NCBI RefSeq assembly: GCF_003858645.1
Contig: NZ_RQJP01000001.1
Coordinates: 248,001 to 312,000 of the forward strand
Source: Larkinella knui
GTDB lineage: Bacteria; Bacteroidota; Bacteroidia; Cytophagales; Spirosomataceae
Length of the DNA: 64,000 nucleotides
Direction of reading: 5' to 3'
Part shown: positions 34,043 through 43,543 of the stretch, in pieces
Position numbering within the stretch: position 1 is the first letter of the stretch
Layout of the letters: the number at the start of each line of letters is the position of its first letter
Program-made: the position numbers and the translations under genes
Notes under the pieces: generated by a model
Databases searched by the model: none
Seen by the model: only the letters and a program-made list of their open reading frames with translations
Told to the model about the DNA's origin: nothing

Positions 34043-36652
34043 ATGGAAGACAGTAGTTTCTATATTCTTGATTTTCAGGAAATTGATACGACCAAAACCG
34101 CACGGGTCGGAGGAAAAGCCGCCAACCTCGGGGAACTGACCCGGCTTGATGGAATCCACGTACCGGATGGGTTTTGCATTTCAACGGAAGCTTTTAACCG
34201 CATTCTGGGAGAAACGCCGTCGATCAGCGAATTGCTGGATCAGTTGTCGCTTTTGCGGGTGGAAGACCGGGAGAAAATCGGCGTCCTGAGTGGTGAAATC
34301 CGCCGGGCCATCGAAGCCATCCCCATGCCGCAGGACATTCAGTCAGCCATCACCCGCCACCTCTCGAAGTTCGGCGAAGATGCCGCCTATGCCGTACGGT
34401 CCAGCGCCACCGCCGAGGATTTACCGACGGCATCCTTTGCCGGTCAGCAGGATACGTATTTGAATTGCATTGGGAAAGACGCCATTCTGAAACACATCAG
34501 CCAATGCTGGGCCTCGCTGTTCACCGAGCGGGCCGTCCTGTATCGCCTTCAACAGGGCTTCGACCACCGGCATGTCCAACTGGCGGTGGTGGTTCAGAAA
34601 ATGGTGTTTCCGCAGGTGGCCGGGATTCTATTTACGGCCGACCCCGTCACGTCCAACCGGAACGTGGTTTCCATCGATGCCAGCTTCGGCTTGGGCGAGG
34701 CACTGGTTTCGGGCCGGGTGAATGCCGATACGTATAAAGTTCGCGCGGGCCGGATTGTTGACCGGAAAATTCCCACCAAAAAGCGGGCAATCTATGTCGT
34801 AGCAGCAGGCGGCACGAAAGAACAGGAGCTAAGGCCGGAAGTACAGAACCGGCAAGCACTGACCGACGAGCAGATTTTACAGCTTGCGCACATCGGCCGG
34901 GCGATCGAAGCCCATTTTGGCAACCCGCAGGACATTGAATGGTGTTTGGCAGACGGTATTTTTAATGTGGTTCAGAGCCGGCCCATCACGACCTTGTACC
35001 CGATCCCGGAAGCGGATGACCCCGAAACGAAGCACGTCTACATTTCGGTTGGTCACCAGCAGATGATGACGGATGCCATGAAACCGCTGGGCCTGTCGAT
35101 GTGGCAGTTTATGGCGAGTGCGCCCATGCGATCCGCCGGTGGTCGCTTGTTTGTGGATGTGGCCCCGATGCTGGCTTCACCGGCGGGTCGGGAAAACATT
35201 CTGAATGTACTGGGAAAATTTGATCCGCTCGTCAAAGACGCCCTGACGACCATCGTGGAACGGGGCGATTTTGACGAAACCGGATCCGACAAAGAAACCG
35301 GTACAAGCAATCCGGCGGCATCGCTTCGGGATTATCAAACGCTGAAAGACTATGAGCCGGCGATTGTTTTTGACTTGATCCAGCGTAGTGAAACCGCCCT
35401 GCCGGCCTTGAAACAAGCGATCCTGACCAAATCGGGGCCGGATTTAATTGATTTTATCCGGGAGGCTATTGGGGAAATAAAGAGCAGCATACCGCAAAGT
35501 ATGGGAGTGATCATGACGGCGATGAATGCTGCGTCGTGGATCAATGAGAATATAGGGGCGTGGCTGGGCGAAAAAAACGTGGCCGACACCCTGTCTCAAT
35601 CGGTCGAAAACAACATTACGTCGGAAATGGGTCTGGCGCTATTGGACGTCGCCGATGTGATCCGCCCGTATCCGGAAGTCATTGCGTATTTACAACGCGA
35701 AAAGTCCGGTAATTTTCTGGAGGAGCTGATTTCGTTGGAAGGGGGAAAGGAAACGCAGGAAGCGATCCTGGCTTTTCTGGAAAAATACGGCATGCGATGT
35801 GCCGGGGAAATCGATATTACCAGAACCCGCTGGAGCGAAAAACCGGCGACACTGATCCCCGTCATTCTTACGAACCTCAAACACTTTGAGCCGGGTGAGG
35901 GCAAGCGGAAATTTGAGCAGGGGCGGCAGGAAGCGATGAAAAAAGAACGGGAGTTGCTGGAACGGTTGACCCACTTACCGGATGGAGAACAAAAAGCCCG
36001 CGAGACGAAGCGAATGATCGACCTGGTCCGCAACCTGAGTGGCTACCGGGAATACCCCAAATACAGCATCGTGAGCCGCTACTTCGTTTTCAAACAGGCC
36101 ATTCTTCGGGAAGCCGAACGCCTTGTGCAAGCGGGTGTCCTGTCTGAAAAGGAGGACGTGTATTACCTCACGTTCGACGAACTGGGTGATGTGTTGCGCA
36201 CGCATCAAGTCGATCACGGCATCATCAACCAACGCAAAGAAGAATACAAACACTACGAAAAACGAAAACCGCCCCGGGTGATCACGTCGGAGGGGGAGGT
36301 AATTACCGGTCAGTATAAACGCGAAAACCTTCCGGCCGACGCCATTGTGGGGCTGGCGGTTTCGTCGGGCGTGATCGAGGGGCGGGCCCGGGTCATCCTG
36401 AGCATGGAGGAAGCCGATCTGGAAGAAGGCGATATCCTGGTCACTGCCTTTACAGACCCCAGCTGGACACCCTTGTTTGTCGCCATCAAAGGCCTGGTTA
36501 CCGAAGTGGGCGGCCTGATGACCCACGGAGCCGTGATCGCCCGGGAATACGGTTTGCCCGCCGTGGTCGGGGTAGACCAGGCGACCCGGCTGATTAAAGA
36601 CGGGCAGCGTATCCGGGTGAACGGGACGGATGGGTATATTGAAATCCTGTGA
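34043..36652 (+). CDS. rph: Rifampicin phosphotransferase
   Basis: 869 residues, the usual length. Domains: ATP-grasp-type nucleotide domain (~1-315, KAANLGELTRL, YAVRSSATAEDLP), central rifampicin-binding domain (~320-750, GHQQMMTDAMKPLG, GGRLFVDVAPML) and C-terminal swivelling His domain with His828 in GGLMTHGAVIARE, matching His825 of Listeria RPH. The enzyme uses ATP and water to phosphorylate the ansa-bridge hydroxyl of rifamycins, releasing AMP and phosphate, which inactivates the drug. The specific rifampicin-domain motifs distinguish it from PEP synthase. It is co-transcribed with the MarR gene. Confidence 0.9.
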   Translation: MEDSSFYILDFQEIDTTKTARVGGKAANLGELTRLDGIHVPDGFCISTEAFNRILGETPSISELLDQLSLLRVEDREKIGVLSGEIRRAIEAIPMPQDIQSAITRHLSKFGEDAAYAVRSSATAEDLPTASFAGQQDTYLNCIGKDAILKHISQCWASLFTERAVLYRLQQGFDHRHVQLAVVVQKMVFPQVAGILFTADPVTSNRNVVSIDASFGLGEALVSGRVNADTYKVRAGRIVDRKIPTKKRAIYVVAAGGTKEQELRPEVQNRQALTDEQILQLAHIGRAIEAHFGNPQDIEWCLADGIFNVVQSRPITTLYPIPEADDPETKHVYISVGHQQMMTDAMKPLGLSMWQFMASAPMRSAGGRLFVDVAPMLASPAGRENILNVLGKFDPLVKDALTTIVERGDFDETGSDKETGTSNPAASLRDYQTLKDYEPAIVFDLIQRSETALPALKQAILTKSGPDLIDFIREAIGEIKSSIPQSMGVIMTAMNAASWINENIGAWLGEKNVADTLSQSVENNITSEMGLALLDVADVIRPYPEVIAYLQREKSGNFLEELISLEGGKETQEAILAFLEKYGMRCAGEIDITRTRWSEKPATLIPVILTNLKHFEPGEGKRKFEQGRQEAMKKERELLERLTHLPDGEQKARETKRMIDLVRNLSGYREYPKYSIVSRYFVFKQAILREAERLVQAGVLSEKEDVYYLTFDELGDVLRTHQVDHGIINQRKEEYKHYEKRKPPRVITSEGEVITGQYKRENLPADAIVGLAVSSGVIEGRARVILSMEEADLEEGDILVTAFTDPSWTPLFVAIKGLVTEVGGLMTHGAVIAREYGLPAVVGVDQATRLIKDGQRIRVNGTDGYIEIL

Positions 36653-36706
36653 GGGGCTTTATGACTCATCAGGGTCCGGTTTTCAAACGGACAAGTCGAT
36701 TGGTGT

Positions 36707-37543
36707 TTACAGCCTGGGAAGCCACATCCCCATCGTAGCCCCCGCAATCCCGATGCCCGTGATGAGGGTACACAGAAACAGAAGGGCCGCCGTGACGAGA
36801 CTGAGGGCTTTGTTCTGTTTTGTCCGGGCAAAAAAATACAGTTCCAGCAGAATCAGTGAAAACGGAATGGCGTATGTGAAGATCGAAAGGGCGGTGAGAA
36901 AAGGGCCGGTGAAGGTTTCGGGATCAAAGCCGGCCGGTCTGCCGTTGATCAGCAACCAGCCCATCAGACCCACTCTGAAAAACCAGACACCGTTGACCAC
37001 CATGAATAGCCGCAGCGCCCAGGCGCGGTGTCGGGCCACCTGGCGGGCTCTGGCGGAGCGGATGGTGAGCAGGGCAAACGAAATGATGTAGAGAGCCTGG
37101 ATGCTGATGCTGATTTGCTGCGTGGTGTCACCGATCGTTCCGCGGGTCCAGGTCATGATCAACCCCGCCGTGCTGACCACGATGGCCGTGGTGACGTAGA
37201 GCCGGCCGAGCCAGCGGTGAAACCGGGGAACGTGTCGGCGGACTGCCGGAATAAGCTGGAGGGGACCACCCATCACCAGAATGGCGGCCAGGAGGATGTG
37301 CAGGCTCACGATGGTATTTCCTTTCCAGTCGCCTTCGACGTAGCCGTGGGGCAGAACGTTGTTCCAGCGTTCAAAATCGCCGGTCAGGGCGGATTTTCCG
37401 TAGAACAACAGGATATAGAGGCCAAACAGCCATTGGCCCACTGTCGCCACGACCAGCCAGGCGGTTGCGGCAAAAGTCAGGATTCGGGTTGCATACGGGA
37501 TGTTTACCTTTTCGGGCGGAAAGAGTGTAGTCGAAGTCGTCAT
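36707..37543 (-). CDS. DUF2306 family membrane protein
   Basis: 278 residues with about seven to eight hydrophobic segments. GPLQLIPAVRRHVPRFHRWLGR, with paired His and Arg residues at a membrane boundary, is the hallmark of DUF2306, a family with cytochrome-b561-like placement of histidines. Function not established. It is divergent from nothing close and lies downstream of the Crp/Fnr-like gene on the same strand, about 100 bases away. Confidence 0.8.
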   Translation of the reverse strand: MTTSTTLFPPEKVNIPYATRILTFAATAWLVVATVGQWLFGLYILLFYGKSALTGDFERWNNVLPHGYVEGDWKGNTIVSLHILLAAILVMGGPLQLIPAVRRHVPRFHRWLGRLYVTTAIVVSTAGLIMTWTRGTIGDTTQQISISIQALYIISFALLTIRSARARQVARHRAWALRLFMVVNGVWFFRVGLMGWLLINGRPAGFDPETFTGPFLTALSIFTYAIPFSLILLELYFFARTKQNKALSLVTAALLFLCTLITGIGIAGATMGMWLPRL

Positions 37544-37646
37544 CGCGGGAAAGCCGTTTAGTTTTCCATAAACTTAAGGCCAGCCTGTTTTTCGCTGATT
37601 AGACAAATGTCCAATCCGGATGAGCGGTTTTATGCTGGTGTGGGCG

Positions 37647-38270
37647 TCAGGACTTAAAGCCGCCCCGGAGCCGACTCAGGTGACGTTGGGTGATGCCCAG
37701 ATAAGACGCCACGTACCGCAAAGGGACGTGATGGATGATGGTCGGTTTCTCCCGGAGGAATTTGCGGTACCGGTCTTCGGCCGTCAGCGTGGTCAGGTCG
37801 TTGATCCGCATTTTTTCGGCTTCCAGGTGTTTCTGCAAAATCTGAATCGTGTAATCTTTCTGGGTACTACTGCGTTGGGCCCCAACCTCCACGTCATCCC
37901 GGCTAATGCGAAGAAGTTCGCAATCCGTAATGCAGTGCAGGTTTTCATTGGACACCGTGCGGTTCATAAAATGGAAATACGACGTAAAAAACCGGGACCC
38001 GTCATTGAGGTCGGTCGTAATTTCTTGGTCGTCCGGGCCCAGATGAAAGTTTCGCATGTACCCCGAAACAATAAAGTTATGGTATTGCGGTACGTGGCCC
38101 GCCGGTTCGATAATGGTGTCTCTGGGCACAAAAACCGGCTTGAATAAGTCACGAATTGACCGCTTGTCGGCTTCGGGCAAAATCAGAATCTCGGCGACAT
38201 AGCTGAAAAACCGCTCGTAATACTGTTCCATGCCGAAGGGGAATTGCTGAAGATCATAAAGATAACTCAT
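37647..38270 (-). CDS. Crp/Fnr family transcriptional regulator
   Basis: 207 residues from ATG 38270; the upstream extension to 38336 lacks family-like sequence. The N-terminal ~130 residues form a cyclic-nucleotide-binding-type beta barrel (FVPRDTIIEPAGHVPQYHNF, VSGYMRNFHLGPDDQE), and the C-terminus is a winged helix (PLRYVASYLGITQRHLSRLR). The cAMP-binding Arg/Ser signature is not evident, as is usual for Bacteroidota members. Targets unknown. The gene is divergent from the small lipoprotein gene at 38342. Confidence 0.88.
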   Translation of the reverse strand: MSYLYDLQQFPFGMEQYYERFFSYVAEILILPEADKRSIRDLFKPVFVPRDTIIEPAGHVPQYHNFIVSGYMRNFHLGPDDQEITTDLNDGSRFFTSYFHFMNRTVSNENLHCITDCELLRISRDDVEVGAQRSSTQKDYTIQILQKHLEAEKMRINDLTTLTAEDRYRKFLREKPTIIHHVPLRYVASYLGITQRHLSRLRGGFKS

Positions 38271-38341
38271 TGGTGGCAATGGGCCTAGTGTTTCCAACCC
38301 CCAGCCGCAACGGCGGGTCCTGTCTAAAACCCTCAAACGTC

Positions 38342-38770
38342 ATGAAAACTAGTTTGCTTTGTTTTTTAGTACTGGTCAGTTTCGTGGGCTGTGATAAAAC
38401 GGATGTGAATGCCAGGGCGAAATGTACAGATTACCTTACGAATGTTCTACGTGCTAAAAACCAGCTTCGGGGCGAATGGAAATTAACGACGGTTTACGCC
38501 ATGATCCCGAATCCAATCGTTCCGGATGTAAAACTGGTGGTTGATAAAACCTATATCACCGTTTGGGAAACCGGTCGACAGACCGATCAGTACCGGTATA
38601 CGATCGAAAAAACGCCCTTCAAAACCCTGCAACTCAAAACCGATTCGCATCCCCAGACCACCTGGTGGTCTGTTTATAATCCAGCCATGCGGCTTTGCCA
38701 AAACCGGCTGGTTCTGGATACCGGGATGGCAAGTGACAATCCGGGCTACGAATTTGAACGCATTCGGTGA
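38342..38770 (+). CDS. Small lipoprotein of unknown function
   Basis: 142 residues from ATG 38342, where a lipoprotein signal begins (MKTSLLCFLVLVSFVGCDK); the frame is open to 38270. The lipobox is SFVGC. The mature part contains LRGEWKLTTVYAM, the opening strand pattern of small lipocalin-like Bacteroidota lipoproteins. No known motif otherwise. Divergent from the Crp/Fnr-like gene, 71 bases between starts. Confidence 0.7.
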   Translation: MKTSLLCFLVLVSFVGCDKTDVNARAKCTDYLTNVLRAKNQLRGEWKLTTVYAMIPNPIVPDVKLVVDKTYITVWETGRQTDQYRYTIEKTPFKTLQLKTDSHPQTTWWSVYNPAMRLCQNRLVLDTGMASDNPGYEFERIR

Positions 38771-38854
38771 CGGCAATCCTTCTTAAGCGTCAGCTGATGT
38801 AAAGCCGGAAACCGGTTTGCCCCGAAGTGGTGGCTCCGAACCGTACGGACCCGA

Positions 38855-39061
38855 TCAAACCACCGTTTGTTTTGATCCTTTTGGGGCGAATGTCAAGAGG
38901 TGGAGAAATCGCTTTCGGCAACCGGTGCAGAGGTAAGCGCGGGTGTCTAAAAAGAACAGACCGACTCGAACCCACAATGAACGGTTAATGCGTTCCAGTG
39001 CATGCTTTCGGCCGCAATAAGGGCACTGATTGTCTTTCAGGGTAAATTTTAAGGGGAGCAT
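38855..39061 (-). CDS. Small zinc-ribbon-like protein
   Basis: A 68-residue protein with two Cys pairs, CPYC at 13-16 and CTGC at 45-48, as in a zinc ribbon. The region between is basic and amphipathic (KHALERINRSLWVRVG). Too small for a firm family assignment. The paired cysteines make a real gene more likely than chance. Confidence 0.5.
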   Translation of the reverse strand: MLPLKFTLKDNQCPYCGRKHALERINRSLWVRVGLFFLDTRAYLCTGCRKRFLHLLTFAPKGSKQTVV

Positions 39062-39609
39062 AGGAATTGTTACGTTGGTTGAGCAATATCCTATTTATTA
39101 GTATGAAATCCACTATAAAAAACATCAACAACACTAAATCGTGCATGAACGTTAAAAAATGGTAAGTGGCCTTTCCAAAACAAACCCGGCTCAGGGAGCC
39201 GGGCTGTAAGAAACTATCTCTGTCCTACCTAAACATGTTGCCATGGTAGATAAGAATTAGTCGAGAGCAAAATAAATACCAATGTTACCGAATCAATATT
39301 ATTGGATACATTTTCATTTAATCCTTATAAAATAACCGGTTTGATTCCTGTCGACTGCCATTCTGTCCATCCCATCTTTAATTCGTGCGCGTTTTTCCTC
39401 CGTGCCTGATGAATAGCTAACGTAGATCTCCTCTTGTAGAAAGACTTCTGAATGCTTCGTGCCGGGCTGCTGCCTCCTGGTTCCTGAATACCCAGTCAAA
39501 GTCCGATCGGTCGCCAGCGGTAACAGCCCCATTCGCTTCCGGTGCATCGCTAAAAGGGACTTACAATCTGATTCTCAACCCGGGAAATAGTGTCCAAAAG
39601 GCCGGTAAA
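39062..39609. other. 548-bp region without a convincing gene
   Basis: It holds a GC-rich hairpin at 39185-39203 (CCCGGCTC, loop AGG, GAGCCGGG) without a T-run. The part from about 39420 is open in the frame of the following DUF4242 fragment but has no ATG and no family-like sequence. A minus-strand 77-codon ORF (39314-39547) looks spurious. Confidence 0.5.
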
Positions 39610-39990
39610 GTGTATTGTCTGTCCGAGTCCCCGGATTCGGCATCCGTTTACAAAACCCATCAGGAAGCGCACGGATTGGTTCCGGATTTGGTACAGCCCG
39701 TTAGTACGGGACACGAAGCGGCAACCGGTGTGAACCCCACCCTGTTTCTCGACATTCATCAACTTGGGCCCGGGAATGTCACCGCAAAAGCGGTGGCGGA
39801 GGCTCATGCCAAGGACCTGGCGGCTCAGGGCAAGTATGGTGTCAATTTTATTAATTACTGGGTCGATGAAAAATCAGGCGTTGTGATGTGTCTTTCGGAG
39901 GCAAAAGATGCCAAATCGGTGATCGATACGCACAAGGAAGCGCACGGCTTGATCCCGGTCGAGGTTCACCCGGTGAAGCAGGGCCAGTAG
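39610..39990 (+). pseudogene. Tandem DUF4242 (nickel-binding-type) protein, 5' truncated
   Basis: 126 codons from GTG 39610. The second part (FLDIHQLGPGNVT ... VVMCLSEAKDAKSVIDTHKEAHGLIPVEVHPV) is a complete DUF4242 domain. The first part (VYCLSESPDSASVYKTHQEAHGLVPDLVQPV) is only the C-terminal half of another copy. The frame stays open upstream, but the expected N-terminal half (F-x-D-x-H ... KYGV) is replaced by unrelated sequence with no ATG. This looks like a duplicated-domain protein that lost its 5' end. A shortened product from GTG 39610 is possible. Confidence 0.65.
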
Positions 39991-40005
39991 GAACCGGCTG
40001 ATCGT

Positions 40006-40050
40006 CAAACGCCACGAGGTCGACATCCAGTGTCGACCTCGTGGCGTTTG
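40006..40050. terminator. Bidirectional terminator
   Basis: A 20-bp perfect stem (CAAACGCCACGAGGTCGACA at 40006-40025, complement at 40031-40050) with loop TCCAG, between the convergent DUF4242 fragment and metallopeptidase genes. Confidence 0.85.
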
Positions 40051-40070
40051 GCGGTTTTATAACGTCCTGA

Positions 40071-41267
40071 TTACTGCGCGACAATAGTCGGCAGGGCTGC
40101 TTCGAAGCGGGCGGTAAACTCCTGGCTGGTCAGAATATGCCCCTGTTTCTGCGCATCATTGGCCAGATTATACCCCCATTCTGCGGCTGCCAGCCGTTGT
40201 GTAGGCGTCCCGTGGTGGCCATCGCTGGTAAATCCGCAATCGCCAATATTAAAAAATACCTGAAAGAATTTTTGAACTCTTTTCCATTGCATGGAAGCTC
40301 CACGGGCATGGGAGAGGTAATAGGCAGAATAGGCATCTGCCATCAATTCGGTTCTGCGAGTCGCTTCAGGGCTGGTTTCATCCCCAAACACGCCGAGTTG
40401 AAACTGAATTTGATGTCCGAATTCATGGGCCAGTATCGCCTGCGGAGCCACATCGCCGTAGCCAATGGCGGTAAACGCTTCCAGAATGCCATCCCCCATG
40501 ATGATTTTGTCGGGAATTAGGCCAACCGGAGGAAAAGTAAAGGATTCCTGGGCAAAGGCATTGAAGGTAAAGATAGGATGGTCACCGTTCCGGTATTGGG
40601 GAAAATAATCCAGCAACGCGAGCACCAGGTCGGCATAAGCGGCCGCCAGGGGCGCACTCAACCCATAAACAGTTGTGTAGGTACGGATCAGTTTGGTCCG
40701 GTCACGCAGCATACTTCCGTGCATAGCCGCCAGCACCAGGTCATCGGATTCGATGTTCCAGAACCGCTTTAAATCTTTGAAGGTTTTTGTGACTTGATGG
40801 GTATATTCGCCGTTCACCCCAAAGGACTGGTTCGATGAACTGTTCTCGAAAACCAATGCATCGTAGGTGGGTAAATCCAGCATGGCGGTTTCGAGCGCAT
40901 AGCCGATCACGTCACTGTTCCAGTCTGACAATTGCGTATCCAGCCATTGGTTCACTGGCGTATTGGCATCACAGGGCGTCGGTTCAATTACCTTCAAAAC
41001 CCGGCTTATCAGGTCCCGGTATTCCGGATTGACTTTGGATGAAAGATTGGGTTTAGGTTGCAGTTTTCCTTGGTTTTCAGCCACTAATAAAGAATGTAAC
41101 TGGTCAAGCCGGGCTTTTAATTCGGGCGAAAGTTCGGCTGATTGTCGGGCGGAAGAATTTGATGGATGCGGAGTAAGCGTACCATCGGTTGGAATGGCCT
41201 TTTCACAACTGGCAATCAGAAACACCGAAAAGGCAATGACAATGGTCAGAAATCTAAAGTTTTTCAT
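40071..41267 (-). CDS. Zinc metallopeptidase-like lipoprotein
   Basis: A 398-residue lipoprotein (MKNFRFLTIVIAFSVFLIASC, lipobox LIASC with Cys21). Residues 281-285 are HEFGH in QAILAHEFGHQIQF, and ELMADAYSAYY follows about 22 residues later with the likely third ligand (Glu307 or Asp311). This is a gluzincin-type layout. Probably attached to the outer or inner membrane facing the periplasm or surface. The substrate is unknown, and I do not recognise a closer family. Confidence 0.78.
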   Translation of the reverse strand: MKNFRFLTIVIAFSVFLIASCEKAIPTDGTLTPHPSNSSARQSAELSPELKARLDQLHSLLVAENQGKLQPKPNLSSKVNPEYRDLISRVLKVIEPTPCDANTPVNQWLDTQLSDWNSDVIGYALETAMLDLPTYDALVFENSSSNQSFGVNGEYTHQVTKTFKDLKRFWNIESDDLVLAAMHGSMLRDRTKLIRTYTTVYGLSAPLAAAYADLVLALLDYFPQYRNGDHPIFTFNAFAQESFTFPPVGLIPDKIIMGDGILEAFTAIGYGDVAPQAILAHEFGHQIQFQLGVFGDETSPEATRRTELMADAYSAYYLSHARGASMQWKRVQKFFQVFFNIGDCGFTSDGHHGTPTQRLAAAEWGYNLANDAQKQGHILTSQEFTARFEAALPTIVAQ

Positions 41268-41833
41268 GTTTGTTGAGTGTTTGAAACTGGAAATACGGAT
41301 TTACCATTCAAGATAAGTTTATTAGAAAAGAAGGCGGATTTTTTGAAATATTCTTTTAAATAAACTTATCGTACGTTAGTTAATCTGTTAGTAAGGTATT
41401 AGCTAATAGATGATTATGCTAAAAATGAATTCTGCTAAAAGGGGTACAGTTTGGTAAGCCTGACAGCCCGTCCACCTGATCGATACCCAATCGAAGGAGC
41501 CTCAGTCAATTCGGATGAATTTTGAATACCGGTAGGATGCGGATCGCTCCGGGTTAATCTGAGAACGAATCCGGAGGGAAGCCGAATAGGGCTAAAGTCG
41601 GGATAGTCGTTGATTGATATAGTATCCTCAGTCGTAGTATAAAGTTGCTGTTTCGTGCAAATAAGGGGCCGCCTTCGTTGCTTGTTAGTCCTCTTTTACA
41701 CCGATAAAAATTGATTTATCTGGGCCAAAAACAGGCTTTTTTTTATTTTATACTATTTAGTTATGCAAACATTTATCGTAGATTTGGGGCTACTCTTTTT
41801 ATTTATTTCATCCTGTTCTCCCTTTTAATTACT
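41268..41833. other. 566-bp intergenic region
   Basis: It separates the divergent metallopeptidase and small-lipoprotein genes. The left part is AT-rich, with possible promoters for the minus strand. No gene, RNA or long repeat was recognised apart from a -7 element near 41779. Confidence 0.5.
41779..41786 (+). promoter_or_regulatory. -7 element for the 41834 lipoprotein gene
   Basis: TAGATTTG fits TAnnTTTG and lies 48 bases before ATG 41834. A -33 TTG is not evident. Confidence 0.45.
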
Positions 41834-42382
41834 ATGAAAATGAAGCATTACCTGCTCATTACGACCCTGTTTATGGCGACGCTGTTGAGCTGTTCCAAAT
41901 CCGATGATCCGGTAACACCGGATACGACCAACCTGCTGCTTCGCAAATGGACTTTCAGTGAGGTTAGTGTTAAAACCGACGCCAAAACCTACAAAATACC
42001 GGCTGACGGCGCCACTTTTTTTGGGGAAGATAATACCGTAACTTTCAATAAGGATAATACTTATTCCACCGTTGAGGCCGGTAAAACAGTAAATGCGGGT
42101 ACATGGAAGTTGTCCAATAGCAATAAAACGTTGACATTGACCGATATTGACAAGATCACGACGGACATGACGGTCAATACCCTGACCAGTACAAACATCG
42201 AACTGGCCACCGCCAGTGTAAGTATGGCCAAAGCCAATCCCTCACCTGAAGAGCTGAATATTGCCTTTGTAGCCGGATTCCTACTGTATTCGACGGATAA
42301 AGCGTATGGAGGAACGGTTGACTTTACGAAAGAGCCAGAACCTAAATCGCTCCAGGTATTGCTTAAAGGCAAAGCGCTGTAA
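41834..42382 (+). CDS. Lipocalin-like small lipoprotein
   Basis: 182 residues from ATG 41834 (or 41840), where a lipoprotein signal starts (MKHYLLITTLFMATLLSC); the long upstream extension to 41711 contains a promoter-like element and is not coding. NLLLRKWTFSEVSV, KDNTYSTVEAGKTVNAGTW and NKTLTLTDI form the strand pattern of lipocalin-like Bacteroidota lipoproteins, which have no assigned ligand. A terminator follows. Confidence 0.75.
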   Translation: MKMKHYLLITTLFMATLLSCSKSDDPVTPDTTNLLLRKWTFSEVSVKTDAKTYKIPADGATFFGEDNTVTFNKDNTYSTVEAGKTVNAGTWKLSNSNKTLTLTDIDKITTDMTVNTLTSTNIELATASVSMAKANPSPEELNIAFVAGFLLYSTDKAYGGTVDFTKEPEPKSLQVLLKGKAL

Positions 42383-42409
42383 ATCAGGAGCTATCCATGA
42401 GACAAGTAT

Positions 42410-42441
42410 AAAAGGGGCGGATTGAAGAATCTGCCCCTTTT
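42410..42441 (+). terminator. Terminator
   Basis: A 14-bp stem with one G-T pair (AAAAGGGGCGGATT and AATCTGCCCCTTTT) around loop GAAG, followed by T-rich sequence. Confidence 0.8.
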
Positions 42442-42528
42442 ATGTTTAGAAGCTTCTGTTGATTGACCCGGAAGTCCGCCCTGTTTTTAAAGTGGACAAT
42501 TCTCTCAGCGAAAAAGTACACCACCTGC

Positions 42529-43359
42529 TCAGAACAAATACGTAACCGTTGCGCCACGCTGGCCGGTGAGCGACAGATTGGGCCGAAACGACAGCTGACC
42601 CTTTTTTCGACTGATTTTGTGCAGTTCCGGAACTCCGATTCCGCAGGCCGCACCAACAAGAAAACCGGTCATCACGTCCGTTCGGAAGTGTTTTCCGGCA
42701 TGCATCCGGTTTACACCAACCAGAATGGGCGGCACGGCGGCTACCGAAAAAATCGCAATCCGTTTCCAGCCTTTGATGCGGTAGTGGTCCGTCAAAACTT
42801 TGGCACCGAAGAACGTAGCGGTGGTGCTGAAGGAAACATGGCCGCTATAGAACGAATTGCTTTTGGCATTGCCCGTTTTGTCAGTTATCGAAACCGCCGG
42901 ATTGTAGGTCAGTGGTCTGGCCCGGCGGATCGGGAAAGCAGTAGCGAAGTACAGTAGGTTGTTTACGGCGTGGGTCGTCGTGTAAATTGCCAGCAGGTCG
43001 AGCCCATTTTTTCGCAGGTCTTTGCTCAGCATCAGCAGAATGGGGCTGGCAATCGACAGGTTCAAAAACCGGTCCGACCGCTTCTGAGCACCCTCAAACC
43101 GGCTTGGGTCGAGGTAGGCGATTGGTCGGTCGAAAGCGTTAATTCGGGCCGGATTCAGCTTGGCAACGTCATCCGCGTTAAAGTTGGAATGGCGGTCGAG
43201 TGCCCGATAACCAAAAATAGAAGCCCCAAGTATTGCAAACGAGCCCGACAGTTCGTAGGCTCGATAAACCCGGTATGGCGAGCGGCTGACACTGTCTGGC
43301 TGTCCGAAAGCAACCAGGTAGTGAGTCAACCACAAAATCAGCGTCAGATAGATTTTCAA
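42529..43359 (-). CDS. PAP2 family phosphatase
   Basis: A 276-residue membrane protein with a signal-like N-terminus. The three phosphatase motifs are visible: FPIRRARP, SFYSGHVS and GVNRMHAGKHFRTD with the catalytic histidine and aspartate. It resembles the PAP2 enzymes of Bacteroidota that dephosphorylate lipid phosphates such as undecaprenyl diphosphate or lipid A, with the active site facing the periplasm. The exact substrate is unknown. Single gene, divergent from the SGNH hydrolase gene. Confidence 0.88.
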   Translation of the reverse strand: MKIYLTLILWLTHYLVAFGQPDSVSRSPYRVYRAYELSGSFAILGASIFGYRALDRHSNFNADDVAKLNPARINAFDRPIAYLDPSRFEGAQKRSDRFLNLSIASPILLMLSKDLRKNGLDLLAIYTTTHAVNNLLYFATAFPIRRARPLTYNPAVSITDKTGNAKSNSFYSGHVSFSTTATFFGAKVLTDHYRIKGWKRIAIFSVAAVPPILVGVNRMHAGKHFRTDVMTGFLVGAACGIGVPELHKISRKKGQLSFRPNLSLTGQRGATVTYLF

Positions 43360-43543
43360 AGCATCAAATCGGGTTACGGGATAACAAGTATATCATTTTT
43401 TGAGAAATAGAACGGTAATCGCTACCGTCAGAACCGGTAAAATTAGCTTGCCCCGGCGCATCAACTCCGTTTTTTTGAAAATAAAATGTGCCGGGCGTCG
43501 ATTTTTAGGCTATGATGCATTGGATCATGATGTCACGGAACGA

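Noticed and set aside
39185-39203. GC-rich hairpin as terminator
   Set aside because: No T-run follows on either strand and no supported gene ends directly at it.
39314-39547. Minus-strand 77-codon ORF
   Set aside because: No family-like sequence, no promoter, and it covers the open but unassigned stretch before the DUF4242 fragment; most likely chance.
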